A DNA stretch of 7,062 nt, from NCBI GenBank assembly GCA_021162305.1, contig JAGGYX010000222.1:1-7062 (forward strand), in the 5' to 3' direction. Shown here piece after piece: positions 1 through 6,368 of this stretch. The notes beneath the pieces are model-generated. The model was not told the DNA's origin. It did no database searches and worked only from the letters and a program-made list of their open reading frames with translations. Made by a program: the position numbers and the translations under genes. The stretch is from Thermoplasmata archaeon. GTDB taxonomy: Archaea > Thermoplasmatota > E2 > UBA202 > JdFR-43. The first letter of the stretch is position 1, and every line of letters starts with the position of its first letter.

Positions 1-84
1 TCCTTACATGATAAAGGTATTCCAGCTGGACCAATTCTTATCACAGATTTTTTGAATTATATCGGCATTAATATAAATTTCTAA
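1..84 (+). CDS. C-terminal end of an unrecognised protein (partial)
   Basis: The first frame of the window is open from base 1 to a TAA at 82-84. It gives 27 residues that begin SLHDKGIPAG and end NYIGININF. I do not recognise the family. The stretch has a normal mix of residues, with Gly-Ile-Pro-Ala-Gly followed by a short hydrophobic and aromatic tail, and reads like the ordinary end of a globular protein. The 5' part lies outside the window, so neither length nor function can be judged. It is read in the same direction as the membrane protein that starts 65 bases further on. Confidence 0.45.
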   Translation, partial: SLHDKGIPAGPILITDFLNYIGININF

Positions 85-149
85 AAAGCATAAAAAGTGA
101 TCAATTTCCATTAATAAAAAAATTAATTTGGACATTTTCATTTAGAAGT

Positions 150-599
150 ATGAAAGGAGAATCGGATTTCTTTGGCAATCCGAAAAGAATAAGGGAATAT
201 AGATTGATATTTTATTGTGGCATAAGCTTATTGATTATTGGCTTACTTTTGTTTACATTTTTTAAAAATTATCTTTTCGTTTATGGAGTAGCTTTTATTT
301 CCATTGGTTTGATGTGCACTATGGCTGGATTTTTAGGGCTGAGAGAAGAATATAAAAAATATGGAATAAGAAGATTAGAAACAAAATGGGGTAAACTTTC
401 ATTATTTATTGGAATCTCAAGTTTATGGCTCATTCATTTTCTGTTTTCTTCCATAATATTTGCAATTATCGCAATAATTCTAGGTAAAATAGCAATTAAA
501 AAGGGAGACAACACGTATGGAAAAGACGGCATGATGTGTGGAATCATTGTTTTGCTTATTGTGCTATACCTATGGATTTTGAATATTTATTTTATTTGA
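150..599 (+). CDS. Small multi-pass membrane protein with DUF4190-like C-terminus
   Basis: This encodes 149 residues, mostly hydrophobic. A short charged N-terminus (about residues 1-17, with KRIREYR just before the membrane) is followed by probable membrane segments at about 18-38 and 41-63. A basic loop follows (REEYKKYGIRRLETKWGK, 65-82), then hydrophobic segments at about 83-112 and 128-148. The second half, with ILGKIAIKKGD then YGKDGMM and a final helix, resembles the DUF4190 pattern of helix, G-x-A-x-KK, a small loop with a glycine turn, and helix; this is family recall, not a search result. No function is known. No Shine-Dalgarno sequence precedes the ATG. An A/T-rich TATA-like stretch at about 111-123 would fit a leaderless transcript. 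The stop lies 3 bases from the convergent tRNA gene. G+C is very low: 13 of 60 bases in 241-300. Confidence 0.8.
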   Translation: MKGESDFFGNPKRIREYRLIFYCGISLLIIGLLLFTFFKNYLFVYGVAFISIGLMCTMAGFLGLREEYKKYGIRRLETKWGKLSLFIGISSLWLIHFLFSSIIFAIIAIILGKIAIKKGDNTYGKDGMMCGIIVLLIVLYLWILNIYFI

Positions 600-602
600 T
601 AA

Positions 603-675
603 TGGGCTCGGCCGGATTCGAACCGGCGACCTTCTGCCTGTGAAGCAGACGTCATAACCCCTAGACCACGAGCCC
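603..675 (-). tRNA. tRNA-Val (anticodon CAC)
   Basis: Read on the minus strand from 675, a complete cloverleaf folds. The acceptor stem GGGCTCG pairs fully with CGAGCCC. The D arm runs GTCT to TGAC with the AGGGG loop. The anticodon stem TCTGC/GCAGA encloses the loop TTCACAG, so the anticodon is CAC, which reads GUG valine codons. The variable region is AGGTC. The T arm GCCGG/CCGGC encloses TTCGAAT. The discriminator base is A (603), as expected for tRNA-Val. CCA is not encoded and no intron is visible, both common in archaea. The gene converges on the membrane protein gene with a 3-base gap. Confidence 0.97.
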
Positions 676-692
676 TGAAAGAAAATATTGCA

Positions 693-703
693 GCATTTTT
701 AAA
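693..703 (-). promoter_or_regulatory. TATA-like element of the tRNA-Val gene
   Basis: On the minus strand the sequence TTTAAAAATGC lies about 20-28 bases upstream of the tRNA 5' end. That is where an archaeal TBP-binding box is expected for a transcript starting at or near the mature tRNA. The assignment rests on position and base composition only. Confidence 0.5.
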
Positions 704-840
704 TGTTTTAGTGTTGGTTTTATCAGGACTTGCCTTTATCCTAACATGAGGATTGTTGTAAACTGTTCCCCATATATTCATCTCCATGATGATAAACTTG
801 CAAGAGTTTATTAAATATCAAAAAGAAAATGGATGTTTTG

Positions 841-1042
841 CCCAAGTGGAGTGCAATTTAGCTTATGTGGAGCAATAACGAAAATTTATTCTGCCTAAGT
901 GGAGTATAAATTGGTTGCTGTTTAATCTGTGTGGAGTTATAGTTATTATTTCTTTTTTTCTTGGTGGAATACAAGTGGATATTTCTCCTGTTTATGTGGA
1001 ACAGCAACGAAATAATTCATTTCCCAAGCAGAGTAGAAGTTG
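841..1042. repeat. Diverged direct repeats with phased GTGGA motifs
   Basis: The 676-1049 interval has no gene that I can support. Its second half carries the pentamer GTGGA at 846, 867, 899, 931, 964, 975 and 996, and a mutated GCAGA at 1028. The spacings are 21, 32, 32, 33, 11, 21 and 32 bases. The triplet 846/867/899 and the triplet 975/996/1028 have the same internal spacing. The surrounding blocks (about 844-914 and 973-1042) align without gaps at an offset of 129 bases; for example both contain TTATGTGGA followed by CAACGAAA or TAACGAAA. The rest of each block has diverged. This may be a decayed duplication, a helically phased set of protein-binding sites, or the edge of a mobile element. 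The function is unknown. Confidence 0.5.
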
Positions 1043-1049
1043 ATTTATC

Positions 1050-1283
1050 TCACTTTTTCTTTATTCTTTTTCTTATCCAAGCTACAGCCATCGCAGCAGT
1101 GAGGAAAGCAATCAATTCAAAGCCAAGTACACCTTTTTTGTTTTTAACCTTAACCCACTGTTTCAACACATCAAATGCTGAGTACATGTCTTCAAGAACC
1201 GATGAGTAAGCTGGAGTAAAGAAAAGTTTCAGAAAACAATTATTAATATGGATAATCCTTACATAAATGGAATTGAAGGCTTT
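1050..1283 (-). pseudogene. C-terminal remnant of a secreted protein with PGF-CTERM-like sorting tail
   Basis: The minus-strand frame is open from just after a TAA at 1284-1286 to a TGA at 1050-1052, 77 codons in all. The useful part reads FTPAYSSVLEDMYSAF, then DVLKQWVKVKNKKG. It ends with a tripartite tail: LGFE, about 14 hydrophobic residues (LIAFLTAAMAVAWI) and a basic end RKRIKKK. This is the layout of the archaeosortase-processed PGF-CTERM signal, with Leu in place of the usual Pro. The only ATG, at 1187, would give 45 residues with no signal peptide. An exported protein is expected to be far longer, and the frame is closed upstream, so I read it as the 3' end of a broken gene. Alternatively it is a short single-pass membrane peptide. 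Confidence 0.5.
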
Positions 1284-1388
1284 TTATTCTTGAGAACTCA
1301 GTTGATGCTGAAGCAAGCAAAATATTGAAGCTTTAATTTGAGGTGGTAAATGTAATAAAAATTGCAAATTGGCAAATTATACAATGAC

Positions 1389-1413
1389 ACTTTGCCATTT
1401 TCGTTGGCAAAGT
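1389..1413. other. Perfect 9-bp hairpin with TTGGCAAA repeats
   Basis: ACTTTGCCA (1389-1397) and TGGCAAAGT (1405-1413) are exact inverted repeats around a 7-base loop TTTTCGT. The octamer TTGGCAAA at 1404-1411 also occurs at 1369-1376 in the same orientation. The hairpin lies about 64 bases past the stop of the large minus-strand gene, so it could be a 3' UTR structure. No T run follows it on the minus strand, so a bacterial-style terminator is not supported. A protein-binding palindrome or a mobile-element end are other possibilities. Confidence 0.4.
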
Positions 1414-1476
1414 TAGATTATATAGCTCATATGCTTTGTTTTTATTCATACTTAAACGTGAGAGATGATTTTGTGC

Positions 1477-4400
1477 TCAAAAGAACTTCATAACTTCTAT
1501 TTCATCTTTCGCCTTATTTCCCGCTTTATCATATACAATAGCTTTTATCGTATGTTTGAAAAACGCTCTTTCATCCCATACGTATTCATATGGCTCATTG
1601 CTCACGTTGCATTTTTTCACCCCATCTATATAGAATTCAACATGAGATACTCCAGAATACGAATCATTTGCAATAACTTCTATCTTTATTTTTCCAATTA
1701 TAACCACGGAAAACCATGGAAATATTTTTTTTCCTAAGAAATAGATACCATTATCTGGTTTTTTTATGTTTACAGCAGGCTTTGTTTTATCTATTTTTAT
1801 CGTAATAATTTTTGTTTCTTCTACATTTCCCAAATGATCTTCTGCACAGTAGTTTACTGTGTAAATCCCGTCTTGAGCAAGGTTAAACATCACAAAGTTG
1901 TCTTCCTGGCTACCGTTTGTGCCGTATAATATCCTTGCTACTCCACAGCCCGAATCTGTCGCATTTAAAGCGATGGTAACATTACTATTGTACCATTTAT
2001 TGCTTCCCTTGATTCCACTTATGCTTATTCTTGTTTCTGGAGGGCTGTTATCAACATAATGTGTTTGATTTGTCACATTTTCAACATTTCCAGCCATATC
2101 AGTTGAGTAGTATTCAAGGTAGTGCTTACCTTCCCCGATCAGAGTGAAGTTTCCGGTATATTCCATCCAAGCGGTCCAACTTCCATTATACCATACTCTA
2201 TAATATGTTTTGTTTACTCCGAGCCCACCAGGATCGTCTACAGCTGTCAAGTTGATTGTTGTACTTGATGTAATCCATTCATCATCTGGGCCATACTTTG
2301 GTTCTTCAACCGTTTCTAATGTTTCGGGCGGTTGTATATCCTTTACAAATATTTCCCTGCGGTAGTTACTGGTTAGTCCATAGTCATCTGTTAAGGTTAA
2401 ATTTACTACATAGTTTCCAGCCGTATTATATGAATGGTTTATTATTTTACCCGTTCCATTTGTTCCGTCTCCAAAATCCCATTCATATGTTGCATTTCTA
2501 TCTGGATCATAGAATGATAAGGAAGCATCAAATGTTACATTTTCGCATTGGACGGGTTCCTTTGGAATATAATCAAAATAAGCTACTGGTTGGGAGGTGT
2601 CTAAGGTTTCGTTTATATCATTGCTTATTGTCTCGTCTATATTACCATCGCCATCGTAGTCAATTTCAGCCACTAATTCAGTTTTTAGTGGCAACATATC
2701 GAAACTTAGGTTTGTGTTAGCCTGTAAAGAGATATTTGTGAGTCCCACAAAAGAAAGATTATTATTTTTAGGGAAAAAATCAGAAATATTTAAAATTCCT
2801 TCGTCATAGGCACTCACATTAACTACATAAGTTAAATTTAGAGGGAGATAAAAAATTTTTAATTCATCTCCTGAATATACGCTTGCGTTAGGTATTTGGT
2901 TGGTTCCCAAATCGTTAATTATCCTACCGTACTCATCAGTTATTGTGACATTTACGGGGCATGCAACAACTAAGATATAAAAACTCATGGTATCCTTTAT
3001 ATAATCTACTAATTGACGAATTAACTTTCCCCAAAAAGCCCTGTTGCTTACTTCTGCTGGTAGCCAACTAATGGCTCTATCATAGGGATAATTATCCACT
3101 TCAAAACCCTTGGGACCTACTTTGTGGAATTTAGCGAAATGTGTTTCTCCAGGATAATTACTGTCATAAATTGCAACAATTAAATCGTTCCCACATTCCC
3201 AATAATTTAACGCTACTACTGCATGCCCCATTGTAGGTGGGAAATATCCTCCCCACCTTCCTTGCCACATGTTTAATATTAATGGTTTATTATTATCTAT
3301 TGCATTCTTTATCCTTGAAATTTGGTAGTCGGGATCATACCATCCCAAATAGTTACCAAGTTGAGTGCCAATAGCTGCTGGAACTACTAAAGCCTGATGA
3401 ATCTTTATGTCATTCTGAACAAGATGTTTTGGAAGATTGAAAGTTTCTTCATTTGGCAGAGGTTTTGAATTTGGATCTAATTTGTAAAAAAGACTCGCTG
3501 CACTCATACCATAGCAATATCCTCCAATGCGGTCAAAACCATATTTTGTTAATTGTTCATAAACGATAGGGGCTAATAAATTTGCAATTATATAAGCTGG
3601 ATTATATGGTGAAGGAAGGAGGAAACCATAAGACGGAAGGAGGAAACCATATATAATGTTTCTTACCTCATCTTTGTCACTAAACCAACCCCAATTCTTG
3701 AAACCAAAACCATCAGGATATGATTTGAAAGGTGAATCGTCATACAATGTAAGAGGTTCTGAATAATAATTATTGCTTGGATCAGCATCATTGTCTATAA
3801 GAATTTTTGCATGTATAACGTTGGGGGGCATGCTTGTATTTAAAACAGGTCTTGCATTATCCCAATGAAAAATTACATCAGTATATTCACCAGTTAATAG
3901 GTTGGGTATGGGTTTCACCCTACATAAATAAAAACCTGCTTGGTGGTCACCATCCGTAGTGGTAAAATTTTCTCTGATTACAAATAAAATCTCCGCATCG
4001 TTGGCAACACCTTCTCCTATATTTTTAATCCTAACATAAAAATCTACAGGTTGACCTACCATTGGAGCTGTTGGATTACTGGCAATATTTTCAATAGTGA
4101 GATCTGGCAATGCTCCATGATTTCCTCCCCATGGGCTCATCAATGGATAATGGTCAACATTGCTTTCTCCGGGAATATAATATGGCGTATCTCCTATTCC
4201 ATCATTATCAGCATCTGTGCCAGTGTAATCATCCCAATAATTGCCTTCCTGGATTGTATCATTATCCCATTGATTGTTACATTCATCATAAGCATTTTGA
4301 CCATTATTAATGAAGTTATTATGATATAATAGGTTGTTGTTGCTGGAATAATAAGCATAGATGCCATATTCATCGTTGCTTGTTATGTTGCAATTGTAAA

Positions 4401-5577
4401 TTTCATTGTTGCTGGAAAGGTAGGCAAAAACACCGTCACCATTGTTACTTATGTTGCAATTGTAAATTGAATTATTGTTGCTGAAACACCAAAGCCCAAT
4501 GCCATAATCATCGTTGCTTGTTATGTTGCAATTGTAAATTGAATTGTTGTTGGAATACTCAAACCTGATGCCATAATCATTGTTGCTTATTTTGCAATTG
4601 TAAATTGAATTGTTGTTGGAATACTCAAACCTGATGCCATAATCATTGTTGCTTATTTTGCAATTGTAAATTGAATTGTTGTTGGAAGAGCCAAGCACGA
4701 TGCCATAATCATTGTTGCTTATTTTGCAATTGTAAATTGAATTGTTGTTGCTGCTGGAAGAATAAAGGATGATGCCATGTTCATCGTTGCTTGTTATATT
4801 GCAATTGTAAATGTTATTATTGCTGGAAGAGCCAAGCCCGATGCCATATCCATTGTTGCTTATTTTGCAATTGTAAATTGAATTGTTGTCGTTGGAAGTG
4901 CCACCGATGCCATCGCCATTGTTGCTTGTTATATTGCAATTGTAAATGTTATTATTGCTGGAAGAGCCAAGCCCGATGCCATCCCAACTGTTGCTTGTTA
5001 TTTTGCAATTGTAAATCGAATTGTTGCTGCAAAAATAAAGCATTATGCCATATTCATCGTTGCTTGTTATGTTGCAATTGTAAACGGAATTGTTGCTGGA
5101 ATGCCAAAGCCTTATGCCTTTATTATTGTTGCTTATGTTGCAATTGTAAATTTCATTGTTGCTGGAAAAATATATTTTCACGCCAGCATATGGATGGATA
5201 CCGCTATTTCTAATTGTAAATCTCTCTATGCTTACTCCATCTACAGTGATATTCACAACATCTCCTGCATGATCTCCATCTATTATTGTTGTTTCTTTAT
5301 TTTCTCCTACGAGATTTATTCTTTTATTTATAACAACATTTTCATAATATACTCCACCGTAAACAAAAATTGTATCTCCATCGTTTGCATCATTTATTGC
5401 TTCTTGAATAGTAGTATAATTTCCTGGTCCGCTTCCTCCTACATAAAGAATATTTCCTCCTGTTGCCTCCGCTTCCGCCTTGCTTATATAAAATCCATTT
5501 TTTATTTCATACATAACAAATCCTGCAACTAATATACCCAAAACCAGAAGAAGCATGCATACTCTTTTTGATTTCAT
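1477..5577 (-). CDS. Giant secreted NosD beta-helix / CARDB / papain-like peptidase / PKD / Ig protein
   Basis: This encodes 1366 residues acting outside the cell. Residues 1-36 form a signal peptide (basic start, hydrophobic 8-22, AEA site near 35). Residues 42-125 open a pectin-lyase-like fold (TTIQEAINDANDGDTI). Residues 138-430 are beta-helix rungs built on NNSIYNCNITSND. Residues 446-480 are the NosD ending (GNYWDDYTGTDADNDGIGD, then HYPLMSPW). Residues 490-613 are CARDB-like. Residues 620-865 look papain-like, with Cys688 in GGYCYGMS, His785 in MGHAVVALNY and Asp805 in IYDSNYPG as the probable triad. Residues 872-995 are a beta-rich linker with a possible calcium loop DYDGDGNIDE at 973-982. 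Residues 994-1079 are a PKD domain (WDFGDGT, 1033-1039). Residues 1081-1366 hold three Ig-like modules. NxS/T sequons are abundant and no membrane anchor follows MKFF. An RBS-like GAGG sits 7 bases before the ATG. The order of domains is seen; substrate, peptidase activity and cell attachment are unknown. Confidence 0.9.
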   Translation of the reverse strand: MKSKRVCMLLLVLGILVAGFVMYEIKNGFYISKAEAEATGGNILYVGGSGPGNYTTIQEAINDANDGDTIFVYGGVYYENVVINKRINLVGENKETTIIDGDHAGDVVNITVDGVSIERFTIRNSGIHPYAGVKIYFSSNNEIYNCNISNNNKGIRLWHSSNNSVYNCNITSNDEYGIMLYFCSNNSIYNCKITSNSWDGIGLGSSSNNNIYNCNITSNNGDGIGGTSNDNNSIYNCKISNNGYGIGLGSSSNNNIYNCNITSNDEHGIILYSSSSNNNSIYNCKISNNDYGIVLGSSNNNSIYNCKISNNDYGIRFEYSNNNSIYNCKISNNDYGIRFEYSNNNSIYNCNITSNDDYGIGLWCFSNNNSIYNCNISNNGDGVFAYLSSNNEIYNCNITSNDEYGIYAYYSSNNNLLYHNNFINNGQNAYDECNNQWDNDTIQEGNYWDDYTGTDADNDGIGDTPYYIPGESNVDHYPLMSPWGGNHGALPDLTIENIASNPTAPMVGQPVDFYVRIKNIGEGVANDAEILFVIRENFTTTDGDHQAGFYLCRVKPIPNLLTGEYTDVIFHWDNARPVLNTSMPPNVIHAKILIDNDADPSNNYYSEPLTLYDDSPFKSYPDGFGFKNWGWFSDKDEVRNIIYGFLLPSYGFLLPSPYNPAYIIANLLAPIVYEQLTKYGFDRIGGYCYGMSAASLFYKLDPNSKPLPNEETFNLPKHLVQNDIKIHQALVVPAAIGTQLGNYLGWYDPDYQISRIKNAIDNNKPLILNMWQGRWGGYFPPTMGHAVVALNYWECGNDLIVAIYDSNYPGETHFAKFHKVGPKGFEVDNYPYDRAISWLPAEVSNRAFWGKLIRQLVDYIKDTMSFYILVVACPVNVTITDEYGRIINDLGTNQIPNASVYSGDELKIFYLPLNLTYVVNVSAYDEGILNISDFFPKNNNLSFVGLTNISLQANTNLSFDMLPLKTELVAEIDYDGDGNIDETISNDINETLDTSQPVAYFDYIPKEPVQCENVTFDASLSFYDPDRNATYEWDFGDGTNGTGKIINHSYNTAGNYVVNLTLTDDYGLTSNYRREIFVKDIQPPETLETVEEPKYGPDDEWITSSTTINLTAVDDPGGLGVNKTYYRVWYNGSWTAWMEYTGNFTLIGEGKHYLEYYSTDMAGNVENVTNQTHYVDNSPPETRISISGIKGSNKWYNSNVTIALNATDSGCGVARILYGTNGSQEDNFVMFNLAQDGIYTVNYCAEDHLGNVEETKIITIKIDKTKPAVNIKKPDNGIYFLGKKIFPWFSVVIIGKIKIEVIANDSYSGVSHVEFYIDGVKKCNVSNEPYEYVWDERAFFKHTIKAIVYDKAGNKAKDEIEVMKFF
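3610..3651 (-). repeat. 21-bp tandem duplication inside the peptidase region
   Basis: 3610-3630 and 3631-3651 match at 19 of 21 positions, including a shared run of 17 bases. They encode YGFLLPSYGFLLPS at residues 643-656, just ahead of the peptidase-like core. It is in frame and so tolerated. It looks like a recent slippage event that lengthens a loop or strand. Confidence 0.85.
4348..5166 (-). repeat. Beta-helix rung repeats (22-25 codons each)
   Basis: This part of the large gene codes for residues 138-410: twelve tandem rungs with the core IYNC or VYNC, with a thirteenth degenerate rung (LLYHNNFINNG) just beyond. The rung cysteines are residues 146, 168, 191, 214, 237, 259, 284, 306, 328, 350, 374 and 396, spaced 22-25 apart, so they should stack as a column along the helix. 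Each rung then reads (N/K)I(T/S)(S/N)N followed by a G-(I/V) turn. At the DNA level 4526-4620 is identical to 4592-4686 (offset 66), and 4786-4847 is identical to 4921-4982 (offset 135). This points to recent expansion or gene conversion between rungs. Confidence 0.9.
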
Positions 5578-5584
5578 GTTATTG

Positions 5585-5588
5585 CCTC
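5585..5588 (-). promoter_or_regulatory. Ribosome binding site of the large secreted protein
   Basis: On the minus strand GAGG stands 7 bases before the ATG at 5577, in the context CAGAGGCAATAAC. It supports this start. The charged-then-hydrophobic signal peptide that follows immediately supports it too. Confidence 0.55.
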
Positions 5589-5617
5589 TGAAAACATATC
5601 AAAATTTTGCATAAAAA

Positions 5618-5630
5618 TTTTTTTATACTC
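5618..5630 (-). promoter_or_regulatory. TATA box upstream of the large secreted protein
   Basis: On the minus strand GAGTATAAAAAAA has its TATA core at 5627-5621, 50 bases before the ATG. A start site about 25-28 bases downstream would give a leader of roughly 20 bases that contains the GAGG. This implies the gene has its own promoter and is not co-transcribed with the 190-residue gene upstream. Confidence 0.5.
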
Positions 5631-5642
5631 ACTCAACAATCA

Positions 5643-5665
5643 ATAAATAAAAAGAGGAAAGAGTG
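5643..5665 (-). terminator. T-rich archaeal-type terminator after the 190-residue gene
   Basis: About 20 bases past the minus-strand stop, the transcript-sense sequence reads CTCTTTCCTCTTTTTATTTA, a pyrimidine- and T-rich run. Archaeal RNA polymerases can stop at T tracts without a hairpin. Its place between a stop codon and the next gene's TATA box fits that role. No stem-loop is seen. Confidence 0.4.
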
Positions 5666-5682
5666 GAATTAATCTAACTTCT

Positions 5683-6255
5683 CTAATCTACAATAGCTGT
5701 CAACGTTACTGTTTTCGTTGCCTCAGCAGGCGTCAAGCCAGCCTCGAAATATGGCTCGTAGCCATCTGCGGTTATGTATAGATCATATTTCTTGTTTCCA
5801 TCTGCCCTCAATGCTCCTTTTGCCTGTCCATTTGCATCGGTTACACCATCGTATCTCACAACAGTTGAACCAGTATCCTTATACACAACTTTCGCTCCTT
5901 CTATTGGAGCAGTTCCATCGGAAGTAACAGTTGTGGTAAATTCGGTTGGAGTTAAAGCATCTTTGGAAGCAGCATCAGGAGCAAGTCGCCATGTCCCAAT
6001 AAACACATTGAATCCAGATGCCAAAGTTCCTTTTGCATAGTAGCCGTAGCATGCCTTCTGCAAAGCATTAAAAGTATGCCATCTGTCAACGCCTGCAGCA
6101 AAGTCATTTCTTACCGCCTGCTGATTGGCAGTGTTGGGATTAGCTGGCTTAAGCCACTCTCTCATTATCCATACTCCCTTCCTCACCATATGCACTGCTG
6201 ACTTGCCTATCTGCCCACTCATATCCGAATAATGCGGGGAATATACCTTTATCAC
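5683..6255 (-). CDS. Virus/prophage-like small protein with C-terminal beta-sandwich domain
   Basis: This encodes 190 residues from a GTG start with no signal peptide. Residues 1-35 (IKVYSPHYSDMSGQIGKSAV, then VRKGVWIMREWLKP) and 36-90 (ANPNTANQQAVRNDF, a Trp-containing helix, then SGFNVFIGTW) resemble small proteins that recur among phage and prophage genes. Those run as a SG.IGK element, a V-R..-KPANP.T..Q..VR motif, an aromatic helix and a SGFN.FI end. That likeness is pattern memory and their function is not established. Residues about 103-190 form a carboxypeptidase-regulatory/PEGA-like beta-sandwich (PIEGAKVVY, VTDANGQA, DLYITADGYEPY). G+C is clearly above its neighbours: 31/60 in 5701-5760 and 29/60 in 5941-6000, against 21/60 in 2041-2100 of the large gene. 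That fits lateral transfer. No other virus gene is in the window. A TATA-like CATAAAAAT about 25 bases before the GTG suggests a leaderless mRNA. Confidence 0.8.
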   Translation of the reverse strand: MIKVYSPHYSDMSGQIGKSAVHMVRKGVWIMREWLKPANPNTANQQAVRNDFAAGVDRWHTFNALQKACYGYYAKGTLASGFNVFIGTWRLAPDAASKDALTPTEFTTTVTSDGTAPIEGAKVVYKDTGSTVVRYDGVTDANGQAKGALRADGNKKYDLYITADGYEPYFEAGLTPAEATKTVTLTAIVD

Positions 6256-6271
6256 GTTTCTATATACAACA

Positions 6272-6280
6272 ATTTTTATG
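6272..6280 (-). promoter_or_regulatory. TATA-like element placed for leaderless transcription
   Basis: On the minus strand CATAAAAAT begins 25 bases upstream of the GTG start at 6255, and no Shine-Dalgarno sequence lies between them. This spacing is typical of archaeal leaderless genes and supports the GTG as the true start. Confidence 0.4.
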
Positions 6281-6368
6281 AAATTTCATTTCTGTAACGA
6301 GGGATAAGGAAAGGAAAAGCATGATGTTGCTTTAAGATAATTTTTTATTCTTCAAACAAATACAAAAC

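Noticed and set aside
603..675. tRNA-Val as an integration site for an element covering the rest of the window
   Set aside because: I looked for a second copy of the tRNA 3' end (GGTTCGAATCCGGCC) elsewhere in the window and found none. No integrase gene lies beside it.
587..787. Minus-strand open frame of 66 codons across the tRNA
   Set aside because: It runs straight through tRNA-Val, and the peptide includes the translated tRNA. It has no family resemblance and no ribosome binding site.
746..814. Short plus-strand frame starting MRIVVNCSPY, like the start of a glycosyltransferase
   Set aside because: It stops after 22 codons, and the following sequence in other frames does not continue the pattern. 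Ten residues are too few to call a remnant.
841..1042. GTGGA array as a degenerate CRISPR
   Set aside because: The conserved unit is only about 8-9 bases, spacings mix 11, 21 and 32, and no leader or cas gene is near.
961..1209. Plus-strand frame of 82 codons
   Set aside because: It is antisense to the minus-strand tail with the LGFE sorting-like motif, and its own sequence has no recognisable features.
4348..5166. Regular repeats of about 66 bases that could suggest a CRISPR array
   Set aside because: The period is always close to 22-25 codons, there are no unique spacers, and the whole stretch is an open frame with a clear beta-helix repeat.
4791..5213. Plus-strand frame coding for a strikingly Cys-rich repetitive peptide
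   Set aside because: It is the antisense of the beta-helix rungs. The repeated minus-strand codons for Asn, Ile and Gln/Leu-type tracts read as Cys and Asn on the other strand. The minus strand has the signal peptide, domains and promoter.
5718..6040. Two overlapping plus-strand frames opposite the 190-residue gene
   Set aside because: They are shadows of the minus-strand gene, whose GC-richer codons keep the antisense frames open.
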